Origin: JBBRTJ01 sp038244535
GTDB lineage: Bacteria > Actinomycetota > Acidimicrobiia > Acidimicrobiales > Ilumatobacteraceae
DNA length: 64,000 nucleotides
Direction: 5' to 3'
Assembly (NCBI GenBank): GCA_038244535.1
Contig: JBBRTJ010000002.1
Span: 16,353 to 80,352, forward strand
Shown piece by piece: positions 18,637-26,606 of the stretch. The number at the start of each line of letters is the position of its first letter. The first letter of the stretch is position 1. The notes beneath the pieces are model-generated. The model was not told the origin of the DNA and ran no database searches. It saw nothing but the letters and a program-made list of their open reading frames with translations. Position numbers and translations under genes: made by a program.

Positions 18637-19691
18637 CGACAGTGGGCGTCCTCGGCGGCGGCCAGCTCGGCCGCATGCTCGCCGTGGCCGGCGTGCCGCT
18701 CGGGGTTCGGTGCCTGGTCGTCGAGCCGGTGCCTGATGCGCCCGCCGCGGCCGTGGCCGAGGTCATCACTGCGCCGTACGACGATCCTTCCGCCCTTGCC
18801 GAGCTCGCTCGCCGGTGCGACGTCGTGACCGTCGAGCTCGAGGGCGTGCCCATCGACGCGCTGGCTTGGCTGGCCGAGCGGGTGGCGGTCCACCCTGCCC
18901 CCGAGGCGGTGGCGGTGGCGCAGGATCGTCGCCGCGAGAAGCACTCGCTCGCCGCGCTCGGCATCTCGGTGGCGCCGTGGACCGATGGCCGCCCCGACAG
19001 CTACCCCTGCCTCGTGAAGACGGCCCGCGGTGGCTTCGATGGCCGGGGCCAGGAGCTGGTCAGCGACGCCGATGCCTGGGTGGCCGCGGCCAACCGCCTG
19101 GCGCCCTGCATCACTGAGCAGCTCGTTGCCTTCGACCGCGAGCTGTCGATCGTGGCCGCCCGGGGCATCGACGGCAGCTTCGCCGCCTCCCCACTCGTCG
19201 AGAACCACCATCGCGACGGGATCCTGCGCACCACGATCGCCCCTGCGCCCGGTGTCAGTCCGGCGCTGCAGCGAGCCGCCGACGATCTCATCGGGCGGTT
19301 GCTCGACTCGCTGCACTACGTCGGCGTGGCCACCGTCGAGCTGTTCCAGGTCGGCGATCGGCTCGTCGCCAACGAGATCGCGCCCCGGGTGCACAACAGC
19401 GGGCACTGGACCATCGAGGGGGCGGTCACGAGCCAGTTCGAGCAGCACTTGCGGGCCATCCTCGGCTGGCCCCTCGGTGACCCGAGTCCTCGGGGAGCAG
19501 CGGCGATGGTCAACCTCATTGGGACCGAGCCCGACCCGGCCGCCGTGCTCGCCATCCCTGGGGCTCACCTCCACCGCTATGGGAAGGCCCCCCGTCCCGG
19601 CCGCAAGCTCGGCCACGTGACGGTCGTAGCGGCGTCACCGAAGGCCCTCGCCCGACCGCTGGCGGCGGTCCACGCGCTGGTGAACCACTAG
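18633..19691 (+). CDS. purK: N5-carboxyaminoimidazole ribonucleotide synthase PurK
   Basis: A 352-residue ATP-grasp enzyme that makes N5-CAIR from AIR, bicarbonate and ATP, the step before PurE. It begins VGVLGGGQLGRML, has the ATP-grasp segments PCLVKTARGGFDGRGQ and EQLVAFDRELSIVAAR, and ends with EIAPRVHNSGHWTIEGAVTSQFEQHLRA, a PurK signature. GTG 18633 overlaps the purE stop. The pair is complete and in the usual order for Actinomycetota, E before K. Confidence 0.95.
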   Translation: MTTVGVLGGGQLGRMLAVAGVPLGVRCLVVEPVPDAPAAAVAEVITAPYDDPSALAELARRCDVVTVELEGVPIDALAWLAERVAVHPAPEAVAVAQDRRREKHSLAALGISVAPWTDGRPDSYPCLVKTARGGFDGRGQELVSDADAWVAAANRLAPCITEQLVAFDRELSIVAARGIDGSFAASPLVENHHRDGILRTTIAPAPGVSPALQRAADDLIGRLLDSLHYVGVATVELFQVGDRLVANEIAPRVHNSGHWTIEGAVTSQFEQHLRAILGWPLGDPSPRGAAAMVNLIGTEPDPAAVLAIPGAHLHRYGKAPRPGRKLGHVTVVAASPKALARPLAAVHALVNH

Positions 19692-19701
19692 CAGCTCGGT
19701 A

Positions 19702-19745
19702 CTCGGCCAAGGTTCAGCCACAACTTGGCCAAGTCTTGGACAAGT
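19702..19745. promoter_or_regulatory. Tandem CTTGGxCAAG elements upstream of the respiratory operon
   Basis: CTTGGCCAAGT (19724-19734) and CTTGGACAAGT (19735-19745) are head-to-tail near copies, each almost palindromic, and CTCGGCCAAGG at 19702-19712 is a weaker third. The first copy extends to a perfect 12-bp palindrome, ACTTGGCCAAGT (19723-19734). They lie in the 177-bp gap before the cupredoxin gene. A regulator-binding site is the likely meaning; the regulator is unknown. Confidence 0.4.
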
Positions 19746-19868
19746 CCCGGGTCGATGCCCCGACGGTCTTCTCTCGCTCGGGACCTTCGGCCCTACGGCC
19801 AGGCATCGGGGGAGGTCGACACTAGGCCCGGCCCAGAAGTCCCGGGTCTTGAAGAGGGGGTAGTTGGC

Positions 19869-20369
19869 ATGGTTCGTTCCCGATCGGCACTCGTGATCGG
19901 TGCGCTGGGCATGGTCGGCCTGGTTGCCTGTGGCAGCAGCTCGAAGCCTGCATCGCAAGCCACGACGACGGCGGCCGGTGGTGGCGTGTCCGTGACCACC
20001 GTTGCCGGCGGTGACAACTCGATCACCGTGACTCTCTCGGACACCAAGGGCGTGGAAGCGCCCCAGACGCTTGTCCTGAGCGCAGCGAAGGCCAAGGCCG
20101 GCAAGGTCACGTTCGTCGTGAAGAACACCGGCACTGTCGACCACGAGATGGTCGCGCTCAAGTCCGACTCGGCCTTCGACAAGTTGCCGATCGCCGACGA
20201 CAAGGTGAGCGAGGACACGAGCGCAGGCGAGACGGGTGACCCGGCCCTGAAGCCCGGCGAGTCCCGCACCATCACGCTCGACCTCAGCGCGGCGAACTAC
20301 GTGCTGGTGTGCAACATCGCCAAGCACTACGGCCTCGGCATGCGGGCCGCGTTCGTCACGGCCCCGTGA
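19869..20369 (+). CDS. Cupredoxin-domain lipoprotein
   Basis: A 166-residue exported lipoprotein: hydrophobic signal with lipobox LVAC (Cys21), a low-complexity spacer, then a blue-copper domain. The type-1 copper ligands are visible as His92 (TVDHEM), Cys148, His153 and Met158, with the exact spacing C-x4-H-x4-M. It probably carries electrons outside the membrane. ATG 19869 follows a GAGGGGG Shine-Dalgarno. The stop overlaps the next gene (GTGA), which makes it the first gene of a six-gene respiratory operon. Confidence 0.85.
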   Translation: MVRSRSALVIGALGMVGLVACGSSSKPASQATTTAAGGGVSVTTVAGGDNSITVTLSDTKGVEAPQTLVLSAAKAKAGKVTFVVKNTGTVDHEMVALKSDSAFDKLPIADDKVSEDTSAGETGDPALKPGESRTITLDLSAANYVLVCNIAKHYGLGMRAAFVTAP

Positions 20370-20608
20370 CCAACGGACACGACGTCCCCGAGCACCACAA
20401 GGCGATCAGCTGGCCCCGAGCACTCGGCTCGGGGCTGGCCATCGTCATCGTCGGCTTTCTGGCCGTCGTCTACCTGCCCGACATGATCGTCGGCCAGAGC
20501 TCGGGCACGCGCGACCAGCGGGTGTACCTCGCTGCCGGGCTGAGCGTCGTTGCCGTCATCGTGCTGGCGTGGGTGCTCCGGCGGCTCCAGTCCCGCCGTC
20601 TGATCTAG
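20366..20608 (+). CDS. Small membrane protein of the respiratory operon
   Basis: An 80-residue protein with two hydrophobic segments, about residues 17-38 and 53-71, separated by a short polar loop that starts PDMIVGQSSG. I recognise no family. GTG 20366 overlaps the cupredoxin stop by 4 nt and the flavoprotein gene follows after 9 nt, so it is very likely a translated part of the operon. A small accessory subunit or assembly factor of the cytochrome complex is the simplest reading, but that is inference from place only. Confidence 0.65.
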   Translation: MTNGHDVPEHHKAISWPRALGSGLAIVIVGFLAVVYLPDMIVGQSSGTRDQRVYLAAGLSVVAVIVLAWVLRRLQSRRLI

Positions 20609-20617
20609 GGCCGGGCC

Positions 20618-22432
20618 GTGACCGCCCCCACCGTTCCCGACGCCCAGTGGCTGTGGGACAACGAGCCGTGCCGGGCCGCCTGCCCGGTCAAGACCGACGC
20701 CGGCGCCTACGTGGTGGCCATCGCCGAGGGTCGCTTCGAGGAGGCCTACGCGCTCGCCCGCCGCACGAACCCCTTCGCCTCCATCTGCGGGCGGGTGTGC
20801 GCCGCTCCCTGTGAGGCAGCCTGCCGCCGTGGCACCATCGACGCTCCGGTGTCGATCCGCGCGCTCAAACGATTCGTGACCGAGCGGTTCGGCGTCGAGA
20901 GCTTCTCCACCGATGAGCACTGGCACCGGGCCCACGGCCCGGTCCCGGCGGTCACGTCGGGCTCGGTCGGCATCATCGGTGGTGGCCCCGCCGGACTCTC
21001 GGCGGCCCACGACCTGCGCCTCGCCGGCCACGCCGTGACGCTCTACGAGGCGGCGCCGGTGCTGGGCGGGATGATGGTGCTCGGCATCCCTGAGTACCGC
21101 CTGGCCCGTGAATTGATCGCTCGTGAGACGCGAGCCATCGTCGACCTCGGGATCGAGGTGCACCTCGGCTTCCGGGTCGGTGTGGACGCGACCATGCATG
21201 AGCTGCTCGAGCGCCACGACGCCATCTTCCTCTCGGTCGGGACGGGTCGAGGGCGCGACCTCGCCCTTCCCGGCCGTGAGGTGGATGGCGTGATGGTCGC
21301 CATGGAGTTCCTCCTCAACGTGAACACCGGGTACCGGGTGGCCCTCGGTGATCGCGTGGTGGTGGTCGGTGGTGGCAACGTCGCCTTCGACGCCGCCCGC
21401 ACGGCACTGCGGGCCGCCATCGGCGATGCCACCGACCCCGGCACGGACCTCGGCTCGGCCCGTGGCGCCGAAGCCCGGCTGGCGATGACCACGACCCTGG
21501 ATGTCGCCCGGGCAGCCATCAGGGCCGGTGTCCGCAACGTCACCGTCATGGCGCTCGAGTCGCCCGAGGAGATCCCGGCCGACCCCGAGGAGATCGCCGA
21601 GGCCGAGCGCGAGGGCATCACGATCGTCTATCGGCGGGCGCCGCACCGCTTCGTCGGCGAGGGGCACGTCACCGGGCTCGAGACCGTGGCCGTGGCATCG
21701 GTGTTCGATGCCACGGGTCGTTTCGCGCCCGTCTACGTCGACGGTACCGAGGAGGTGCTTCCGGCCGACACGATCATCCTGGCCGTCGGGCAGGGCGCCG
21801 ACCTCGATCTGCTCGGCGACCTCGCGGTCGATCGGAGCCGGCAGGGCGGCGTGGCCGTCGACCCGAACGACCTGCGCAGCTCGCACCCGAAGATCTGGGC
21901 CGGGGGCGATGTGGCCAAGGGCCCTCGCAACCTGATCGATGCCATCGCCGACGGCCAGCGCGCCGCAGCCTCGATCCACGGCGCGCTCACCGGCGCACCA
22001 CTGCCGGCGCCGCCGGGCACCGTGACCCATGTCGAGCTGACCACTCGGCCCTCCTTCCGGCGCCTCTCGTCCGGTTACGACGCTGTCGAACGAGTGCCCG
22101 TGCCCGGTGTCGAGTCAGGGCGGCGGGTCGGTTTCGCCGAGGTCGAGATCGGCTACGACGAGCGCGAGGCCACCCGAGAGGCGCTGCGCTGCCTGCGCTG
22201 CTTCGACAACGTGATCCTCGACCCGGCGCTGTGCATCCTGTGCGGTCTCTGCGTCGACGTCTGCCCCACCGATTGCATCACGATCGCTCGCGCCGATCAC
22301 CTGGGTCTCGGCTCGGCTGACCAGTCGGTGCTGCTGCTCGACGAGGACCGCTGCATCCGCTGCGGTCTGTGCGTGAACCGCTGCCCACCCGGTGCGCTCT
22401 CGATGGACCATGCCAAGGAGGTCGTCAGGTGA
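20618..22432 (+). CDS. FAD/NAD(P)-dependent oxidoreductase with N- and C-terminal Fe-S domains
   Basis: A 604-residue flavoprotein. An N-terminal Cys-rich GltD-like Fe-S domain (CRAACPVKTDAG, then CGRVCAAPCEAACRRG) precedes an FAD motif GGGPAGLSAAHDL near 120 and an NAD(P) motif VVVVGGGNVAFDAART near 249. A C-terminal ferredoxin domain (about 530-595) has CILCGLCVDVCP and CIRCGLCVNRCP for two 4Fe-4S clusters. The layout is like the glutamate synthase small subunit, but no gltB is near and the gene overlaps a cytochrome b gene. It probably passes NAD(P)H electrons towards the quinone/cytochrome complex; direction is not shown by sequence. Confidence 0.82.
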   Translation: MTAPTVPDAQWLWDNEPCRAACPVKTDAGAYVVAIAEGRFEEAYALARRTNPFASICGRVCAAPCEAACRRGTIDAPVSIRALKRFVTERFGVESFSTDEHWHRAHGPVPAVTSGSVGIIGGGPAGLSAAHDLRLAGHAVTLYEAAPVLGGMMVLGIPEYRLARELIARETRAIVDLGIEVHLGFRVGVDATMHELLERHDAIFLSVGTGRGRDLALPGREVDGVMVAMEFLLNVNTGYRVALGDRVVVVGGGNVAFDAARTALRAAIGDATDPGTDLGSARGAEARLAMTTTLDVARAAIRAGVRNVTVMALESPEEIPADPEEIAEAEREGITIVYRRAPHRFVGEGHVTGLETVAVASVFDATGRFAPVYVDGTEEVLPADTIILAVGQGADLDLLGDLAVDRSRQGGVAVDPNDLRSSHPKIWAGGDVAKGPRNLIDAIADGQRAAASIHGALTGAPLPAPPGTVTHVELTTRPSFRRLSSGYDAVERVPVPGVESGRRVGFAEVEIGYDEREATREALRCLRCFDNVILDPALCILCGLCVDVCPTDCITIARADHLGLGSADQSVLLLDEDRCIRCGLCVNRCPPGALSMDHAKEVVR

Positions 22433-23871
22433 CTGACGTGACCGATCGTCCGACTTCGCCGCCGGCCCCCGAGGAGGAGCGTGACGCGCTCGAGTCGGCG
22501 GAGGCGTTCCCTCATCGGTCCGGCCTCCGGGGCCGCCTCGAACGCTCCGACGCGTGGCGCTCGATGTTCCGCCACCCGCAGCTCGACACCCCCCGAGGGC
22601 GAGCGCTGCAGGGGTTCTCGAACGTCTTCCTCCACGTGTACCCGGTCAAGGTGCCGGCACGCGTGCTGCGCAACCGCTACTCGTGGCGACTCGGGTTCAT
22701 CTCGGCGGTGCTGTTCGGGATCCTGGCCCTCACCGGCGTCTACCTCATGCTCTTCTACACGCCAGCGGTCGGTTCGGCCTATGGCGACATGCAGCGCCTG
22801 CGCACCTCGATCGGCTTCGGTCAGCTGGTGCGCAACGTGCATCGCTGGTCGGCCCACCTCATGGTGCTCGTCGTGGCCCTCCACCTCGTGCGGGTGTTCT
22901 ACGCCGGGGCCTACAAGAAGCCCCGCGAGTTCAACTGGGTGATCGGCGTGGTGCTGCTGCTGCTCACCCTCGGGCTGTCGTTCACCGGCTACCTGCTGCC
23001 CTGGGACCAGCTCTCGTACTGGGCGGTCACGGTCGGCACGAACCTCGTCAACTACGTCCCGCTCGTCGGCAACCAGCTCCAGGATCTGTTGATCGGCGGC
23101 GACCAGATCGGGCAGGCGACCCTTCTGCGCTTCTACGTGCTGCACATCGCCATCCTCCCGGGCCTGTTGGTGCTCGTGCTCTCGGTTCACATCTGGCGGG
23201 TGCGCAAGGACGGCTTCGCCGTCAAGCGCAGCGCCGTCGGTGCGTTCTCCGAGGGCGCCACCGAAACCGCAGCCGCTCCTGTGGCGGTCGGCGTCGCGGC
23301 CACCGATGCTGTGGTCGTCACCGACGAGGTGGCCGGCCGGAACTTCGCCACGCCGCCCCGGGCGCCCGCGGCGCTGTACGGCGACCGCCTCCGGGTCATG
23401 GGCGTCGTCGACCGCCAGTCGGTCACGGCCGAGGAGCGTGGTGTCGACGACACGGCTTTCACCTGGCCCCACCTCGTCGTGCGCCACGTCGTGGTGTTCC
23501 TCGGGGTGTGCGCCAGCGTCCTGCTGCTCGGCGTGCTCTTTGCGGCACCGCTGCGTGAGATCGCCAACCCGAACCTCACCCCCGAGCCGGCCAAGGCCCC
23601 GTGGTACTTCGCCGGGCTGCAGGAGCTGCTGTCGCACTTCGATCCGCTCGTAGCCGGGATCCTCGTGCCGACGGCCGCAGTGCTCACCTTCATCCTGCTG
23701 CCCTACATCGACCGCAACCCCGCGACCGAGGCCCGCAACCGCAAGGTGGCGATCGTGGTGTTCACGTCGCTGCTCGTGGCGGCCGTCGTGCTGACGGTCA
23801 TCGGCACGTTCTTCCGCGGCCCCGGCTGGGTGTGGGTCAACCCGTGGGACCACTGGTACGTGGAGCTCTAG
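22429..23871 (+). CDS. Cytochrome b of a bc-type complex
   Basis: A 480-residue membrane protein with both the haem-binding N-terminal half and the C-terminal subunit-IV-like half. Haem ligands are the His pairs in NVHRWSAHLMVLVVALH and YVLHIAILPGLLVLVLSVH. GYLLPWDQLSYW is conserved in the family. The Qo-site PEWY is replaced by PAKAPWYFAGLQELL, as in several non-model bacteria. A soluble insert of about 110 residues separates the halves, with an Ala/Val-rich stretch. GTG 22429 overlaps the flavoprotein stop, and the Rieske gene follows after 10 nt. Confidence 0.92.
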   Translation: MTDVTDRPTSPPAPEEERDALESAEAFPHRSGLRGRLERSDAWRSMFRHPQLDTPRGRALQGFSNVFLHVYPVKVPARVLRNRYSWRLGFISAVLFGILALTGVYLMLFYTPAVGSAYGDMQRLRTSIGFGQLVRNVHRWSAHLMVLVVALHLVRVFYAGAYKKPREFNWVIGVVLLLLTLGLSFTGYLLPWDQLSYWAVTVGTNLVNYVPLVGNQLQDLLIGGDQIGQATLLRFYVLHIAILPGLLVLVLSVHIWRVRKDGFAVKRSAVGAFSEGATETAAAPVAVGVAATDAVVVTDEVAGRNFATPPRAPAALYGDRLRVMGVVDRQSVTAEERGVDDTAFTWPHLVVRHVVVFLGVCASVLLLGVLFAAPLREIANPNLTPEPAKAPWYFAGLQELLSHFDPLVAGILVPTAAVLTFILLPYIDRNPATEARNRKVAIVVFTSLLVAAVVLTVIGTFFRGPGWVWVNPWDHWYVEL

Positions 23872-23881
23872 GAGGCCCCTG

Positions 23882-24379
23882 ATGACAGGACTCAACCGTC
23901 GAGAGGTGCTTCGCACCGGCTGGAAGGCCGGCACCGCGGCGCTCGTGCTCGCCGCGGGCTGGACCGCGTGGGAATCGCTGCGCCCACTGGCCAAGCCGGG
24001 GGCCAAGTCCTCGCTCAAGCTCGGCAACGTCGGCCGGTTCGCGCCGGGCACGGCCACCTACGTGCCCGAGGGCCGCCTCTGGGTGGCCAACACCGGCACC
24101 ACGGTCTTCGCCTTGTCCCAGAAGTGCCCGCACCTCGGGTGCCGGGTGCCGTTCTGCGAGTCGTCCGGGCGGTTCGAGTGCCCGTGCCACGGCTCGGTGT
24201 TCGACATCGGTGGCGAGTTCGTCGCCGGGCCGTCGCCGCGAGGCATGGACCAGTACCCCTTGTCGGTGGTGGGCACCGACCTTGTCGCCGACCTGACCAA
24301 GACGATCCCAGGCCCGCCCAACGGCGCCAACACCTACCTCACGCCCGCCAAGGGCCCGAGCTGCGCAGCGAAGGGCTGA
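23882..24379 (+). CDS. Rieske iron-sulfur protein of the bc-type complex
   Basis: A 165-residue membrane-anchored Rieske protein. NRREVLRTGWKAGTAALVLAAG has the twin Arg and hydrophobic stretch of a Tat signal-anchor. The 2Fe-2S site is CPHLGC (Cys82, His84) and CPCHGSVF (Cys100, His103), with Cys87 and Cys102 placed for the stabilising disulfide. GGAGG stands just before the ATG. It accepts electrons from quinol at the Qo site and passes them to the cytochrome c encoded next. Confidence 0.93.
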   Translation: MTGLNRREVLRTGWKAGTAALVLAAGWTAWESLRPLAKPGAKSSLKLGNVGRFAPGTATYVPEGRLWVANTGTTVFALSQKCPHLGCRVPFCESSGRFECPCHGSVFDIGGEFVAGPSPRGMDQYPLSVVGTDLVADLTKTIPGPPNGANTYLTPAKGPSCAAKG

Positions 24380-24385
24380 TCAGCC

Positions 24386-24856
24386 ATGCCTGCCGAGCAC
24401 CCCACCCCTCCCCCGTTCGAGCCCGCCGCGCTCGATCGGAGCCTGAACCGCTACCTGACCGTCGGGTTGGTCTTCATGGCCATCCTCATCGCCGGGTTCG
24501 TCATCTACAAGGTGCGCGAGCCAACCCTGCGCGCCGATGCCATGCAGGAGCAGCAGACGAACTACACCGCCATCGGGACGGTGCTGTTCGCCACCAACTG
24601 CAGCTCGTGTCACGGCAAGGGGGCCAACGGCGGGAGCGCACCGGTGCTGAACGCGAAGGAGTTCCTCACGGGGGCCACTGACGACCAGATCCAAGCCGTC
24701 GTCCGCGTCGGCGTGCCCGGAACCGACATGTCGGCATGGGGGCTCGACAACGGCGGGACCATGACAGAAGAGCAGATCCGCCAGATCTCGACCTACCTGC
24801 GCTCGCTCGAGCCCACGGCGCCGAGCGTTCCGAACTGGCGCCGCGGCAAGACCTGA
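24386..24856 (+). CDS. Membrane-anchored c-type cytochrome
   Basis: A 156-residue protein with an N-terminal anchor (about 24-42) and one class I cytochrome c domain. CSSCH at 72-76 binds haem and Met115 (GTDMSAW) is the likely sixth ligand. It starts 6 nt after the Rieske stop and ends the operon. Together with the cytochrome b and Rieske proteins it makes a minimal bc complex; the cupredoxin at the start of the operon is a second possible electron carrier. Confidence 0.92.
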   Translation: MPAEHPTPPPFEPAALDRSLNRYLTVGLVFMAILIAGFVIYKVREPTLRADAMQEQQTNYTAIGTVLFATNCSSCHGKGANGGSAPVLNAKEFLTGATDDQIQAVVRVGVPGTDMSAWGLDNGGTMTEEQIRQISTYLRSLEPTAPSVPNWRRGKT

Positions 24857-24939
24857 TCGGGCCGCCCGGCATCGCCCGTGCGTGCTTATGCTCAGCAGCT
24901 CGCGCAAGGTGAGGACCGCGCCCACGGGCGGGAGGATCA

Positions 24940-26595
24940 GTGGCCAAACCAACCATCCTGACCGTCGACGATGACCCGGCGGTCTCCCAGGCGATCACGC
25001 GAGACTTGCGAGCCCGGTACGGACAAGACCACCGCATCGTGCGCACCACCTCGGGTGCCGAGGCGCTGACGGTCCTCGAGGAACTGGCTCACCGCGACCA
25101 CCCGGTGGCGCTGATCGTGTCCGACCACCGCATGCCGGAGATGACCGGCATCGAGCTGCTGGGTCGCTCGCGGCAGTGGGCCCCCGACGCCAAGCTCGTG
25201 CTCCTCACCGCCTACGCCGATACCGAGGTGGCCATCAGGGCCATCAACGACATCGGCCTCGATCACTACCTGCTCAAGCCATGGGCCCCACCGGAGGACC
25301 GCCTCTACCCGGTGATCGACGACCTCCTCGAGGACTGGCATCGGGCCAATCGGGGCCGCTTCGAAGGTGTGCGCGTCGTCGGCCATCGCTTCTCCCAGGC
25401 CGCGCACGACACGAAGAACTTCCTGGCCCGAAACCACGTCCCGTACCAGTGGTTCGATCTCGAACGCGACCCCGAGGCGGCACGGGTCCAAGAGCGCGTC
25501 GGACCCATCGCCGACGGTGGGGTGCTCGTGCTGCTGCCCGACGGGGCGACGATGCGATCGCCGTCCCTGCTCGAGCTGGCGGGCGCGCTCGGCTTGCAGA
25601 CCCAGGCCGGGTCGTCGCTCTACGACCTCGTCGTGATCGGCGCCGGTCCGGCCGGCCTCGCGGCCGCCGTGTACGGCGCCTCGGAGGGCTTGCGCACCGT
25701 CATGGTCGAACGGGAGTCGCCCGGTGGCCAGGCCGGTCAGAGCGCCCGCATCGAGAACTACCTGGGGTTCCCGAACGGGCTCACCGGGCTCGACCTCTCC
25801 CACCGGGCCGTCACCCAGGCTCGTCGGCTCGGCGCCGAGATGGTGCTGGCCCACGACGTCGACAGCTTGACCCAGCGTGGTTCGGTCTACGCGGTGGGCC
25901 TCGGCGACGGCACCGTCGTCGAGGCTCGCGCCGTGCTGATCGCAACGGGCGTCTCCTACAGCCGCCTCGAGGCGCCCGGCGTGGCCGAGCTCACCGGGCA
26001 GGGCGTGTACTACGGCGCATCGGCTTCCGAAGCCCGTGGGACCGAAGGCGACGACGTGTACCTCGTCGGGGCAGCCAACTCGGCCGGCCAGGCGGCCCTG
26101 AACCTGGCCCGCTACGCCCGGCGGGTGGTGATGCTGGTTCGCTCCGACTCGCTCGAGAAGTCGATGTCGCAGTACCTGGTCGATCGCATCAACGCGACTG
26201 ACAACATCGACGTGTGCCTCGAGACCGAGGTCGTGGCCGGTGCCGGCACCGCCCACCTCGAGTCGCTGACCCTGCGCCACCGGCCCACCGGCGCCGAAGA
26301 GCAGGTCGTCACGAACTGGCTGTTCGTGTTCATCGGCGCCTACCCGCACACCGACTGGCTCGGCGATGACGTTGCCCGCGATGACAAGGGCTTCCTGCTC
26401 ACCGGGCCCGACCTGCTGGTCACCGATCCCGCTCGCTGGCCGCTGGCGCGTGCTCCGTTCCTGCTCGAGACGAGCCGGCCGGGGGTGTTCGCCGCGGGCG
26501 ATGCTCGTTACTCGTCGATGAAGCGTGTGGCCTCGGCGGTGGGCGAAGGTGCGATGGCGGTTGCGCTCGTGCACCGATACCTCGAGACGATCTGA
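24940..26595 (+). CDS. Response-regulator / glutaredoxin-like / thioredoxin-reductase-like fusion
   Basis: A 551-residue three-part protein. Residues 1-125 form a receiver domain with acidic triad residues in VDDDP, phospho-acceptor Asp62 (VSDHRMPEMTG) and LLKPW. Residues about 140-215 look like a glutaredoxin fold but have FSQAA where a CxxC would stand. From 225 on there is an FAD/NAD(P) reductase of the TrxR fold (GAGPAGLAAAVYG; GAANSAGQAAL) in which the redox-active CATC is replaced by GASA. I find one Cys in the chain. GTG 24940 follows GGAGG. A phosphorylation-controlled flavin sensor or oxidoreductase is inferred; the adjacent kinase is the obvious partner. Confidence 0.85.
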   Translation: MAKPTILTVDDDPAVSQAITRDLRARYGQDHRIVRTTSGAEALTVLEELAHRDHPVALIVSDHRMPEMTGIELLGRSRQWAPDAKLVLLTAYADTEVAIRAINDIGLDHYLLKPWAPPEDRLYPVIDDLLEDWHRANRGRFEGVRVVGHRFSQAAHDTKNFLARNHVPYQWFDLERDPEAARVQERVGPIADGGVLVLLPDGATMRSPSLLELAGALGLQTQAGSSLYDLVVIGAGPAGLAAAVYGASEGLRTVMVERESPGGQAGQSARIENYLGFPNGLTGLDLSHRAVTQARRLGAEMVLAHDVDSLTQRGSVYAVGLGDGTVVEARAVLIATGVSYSRLEAPGVAELTGQGVYYGASASEARGTEGDDVYLVGAANSAGQAALNLARYARRVVMLVRSDSLEKSMSQYLVDRINATDNIDVCLETEVVAGAGTAHLESLTLRHRPTGAEEQVVTNWLFVFIGAYPHTDWLGDDVARDDKGFLLTGPDLLVTDPARWPLARAPFLLETSRPGVFAAGDARYSSMKRVASAVGEGAMAVALVHRYLETI

Positions 26596-26606
26596 GTGAG
26601 GCGCTG

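Noticed and set aside
20618..22432. Glutamate synthase small subunit
   Set aside because: The core is GltD-like, but there is no large subunit, the C-terminus adds a two-cluster ferredoxin, and the gene is coupled to cytochrome b.
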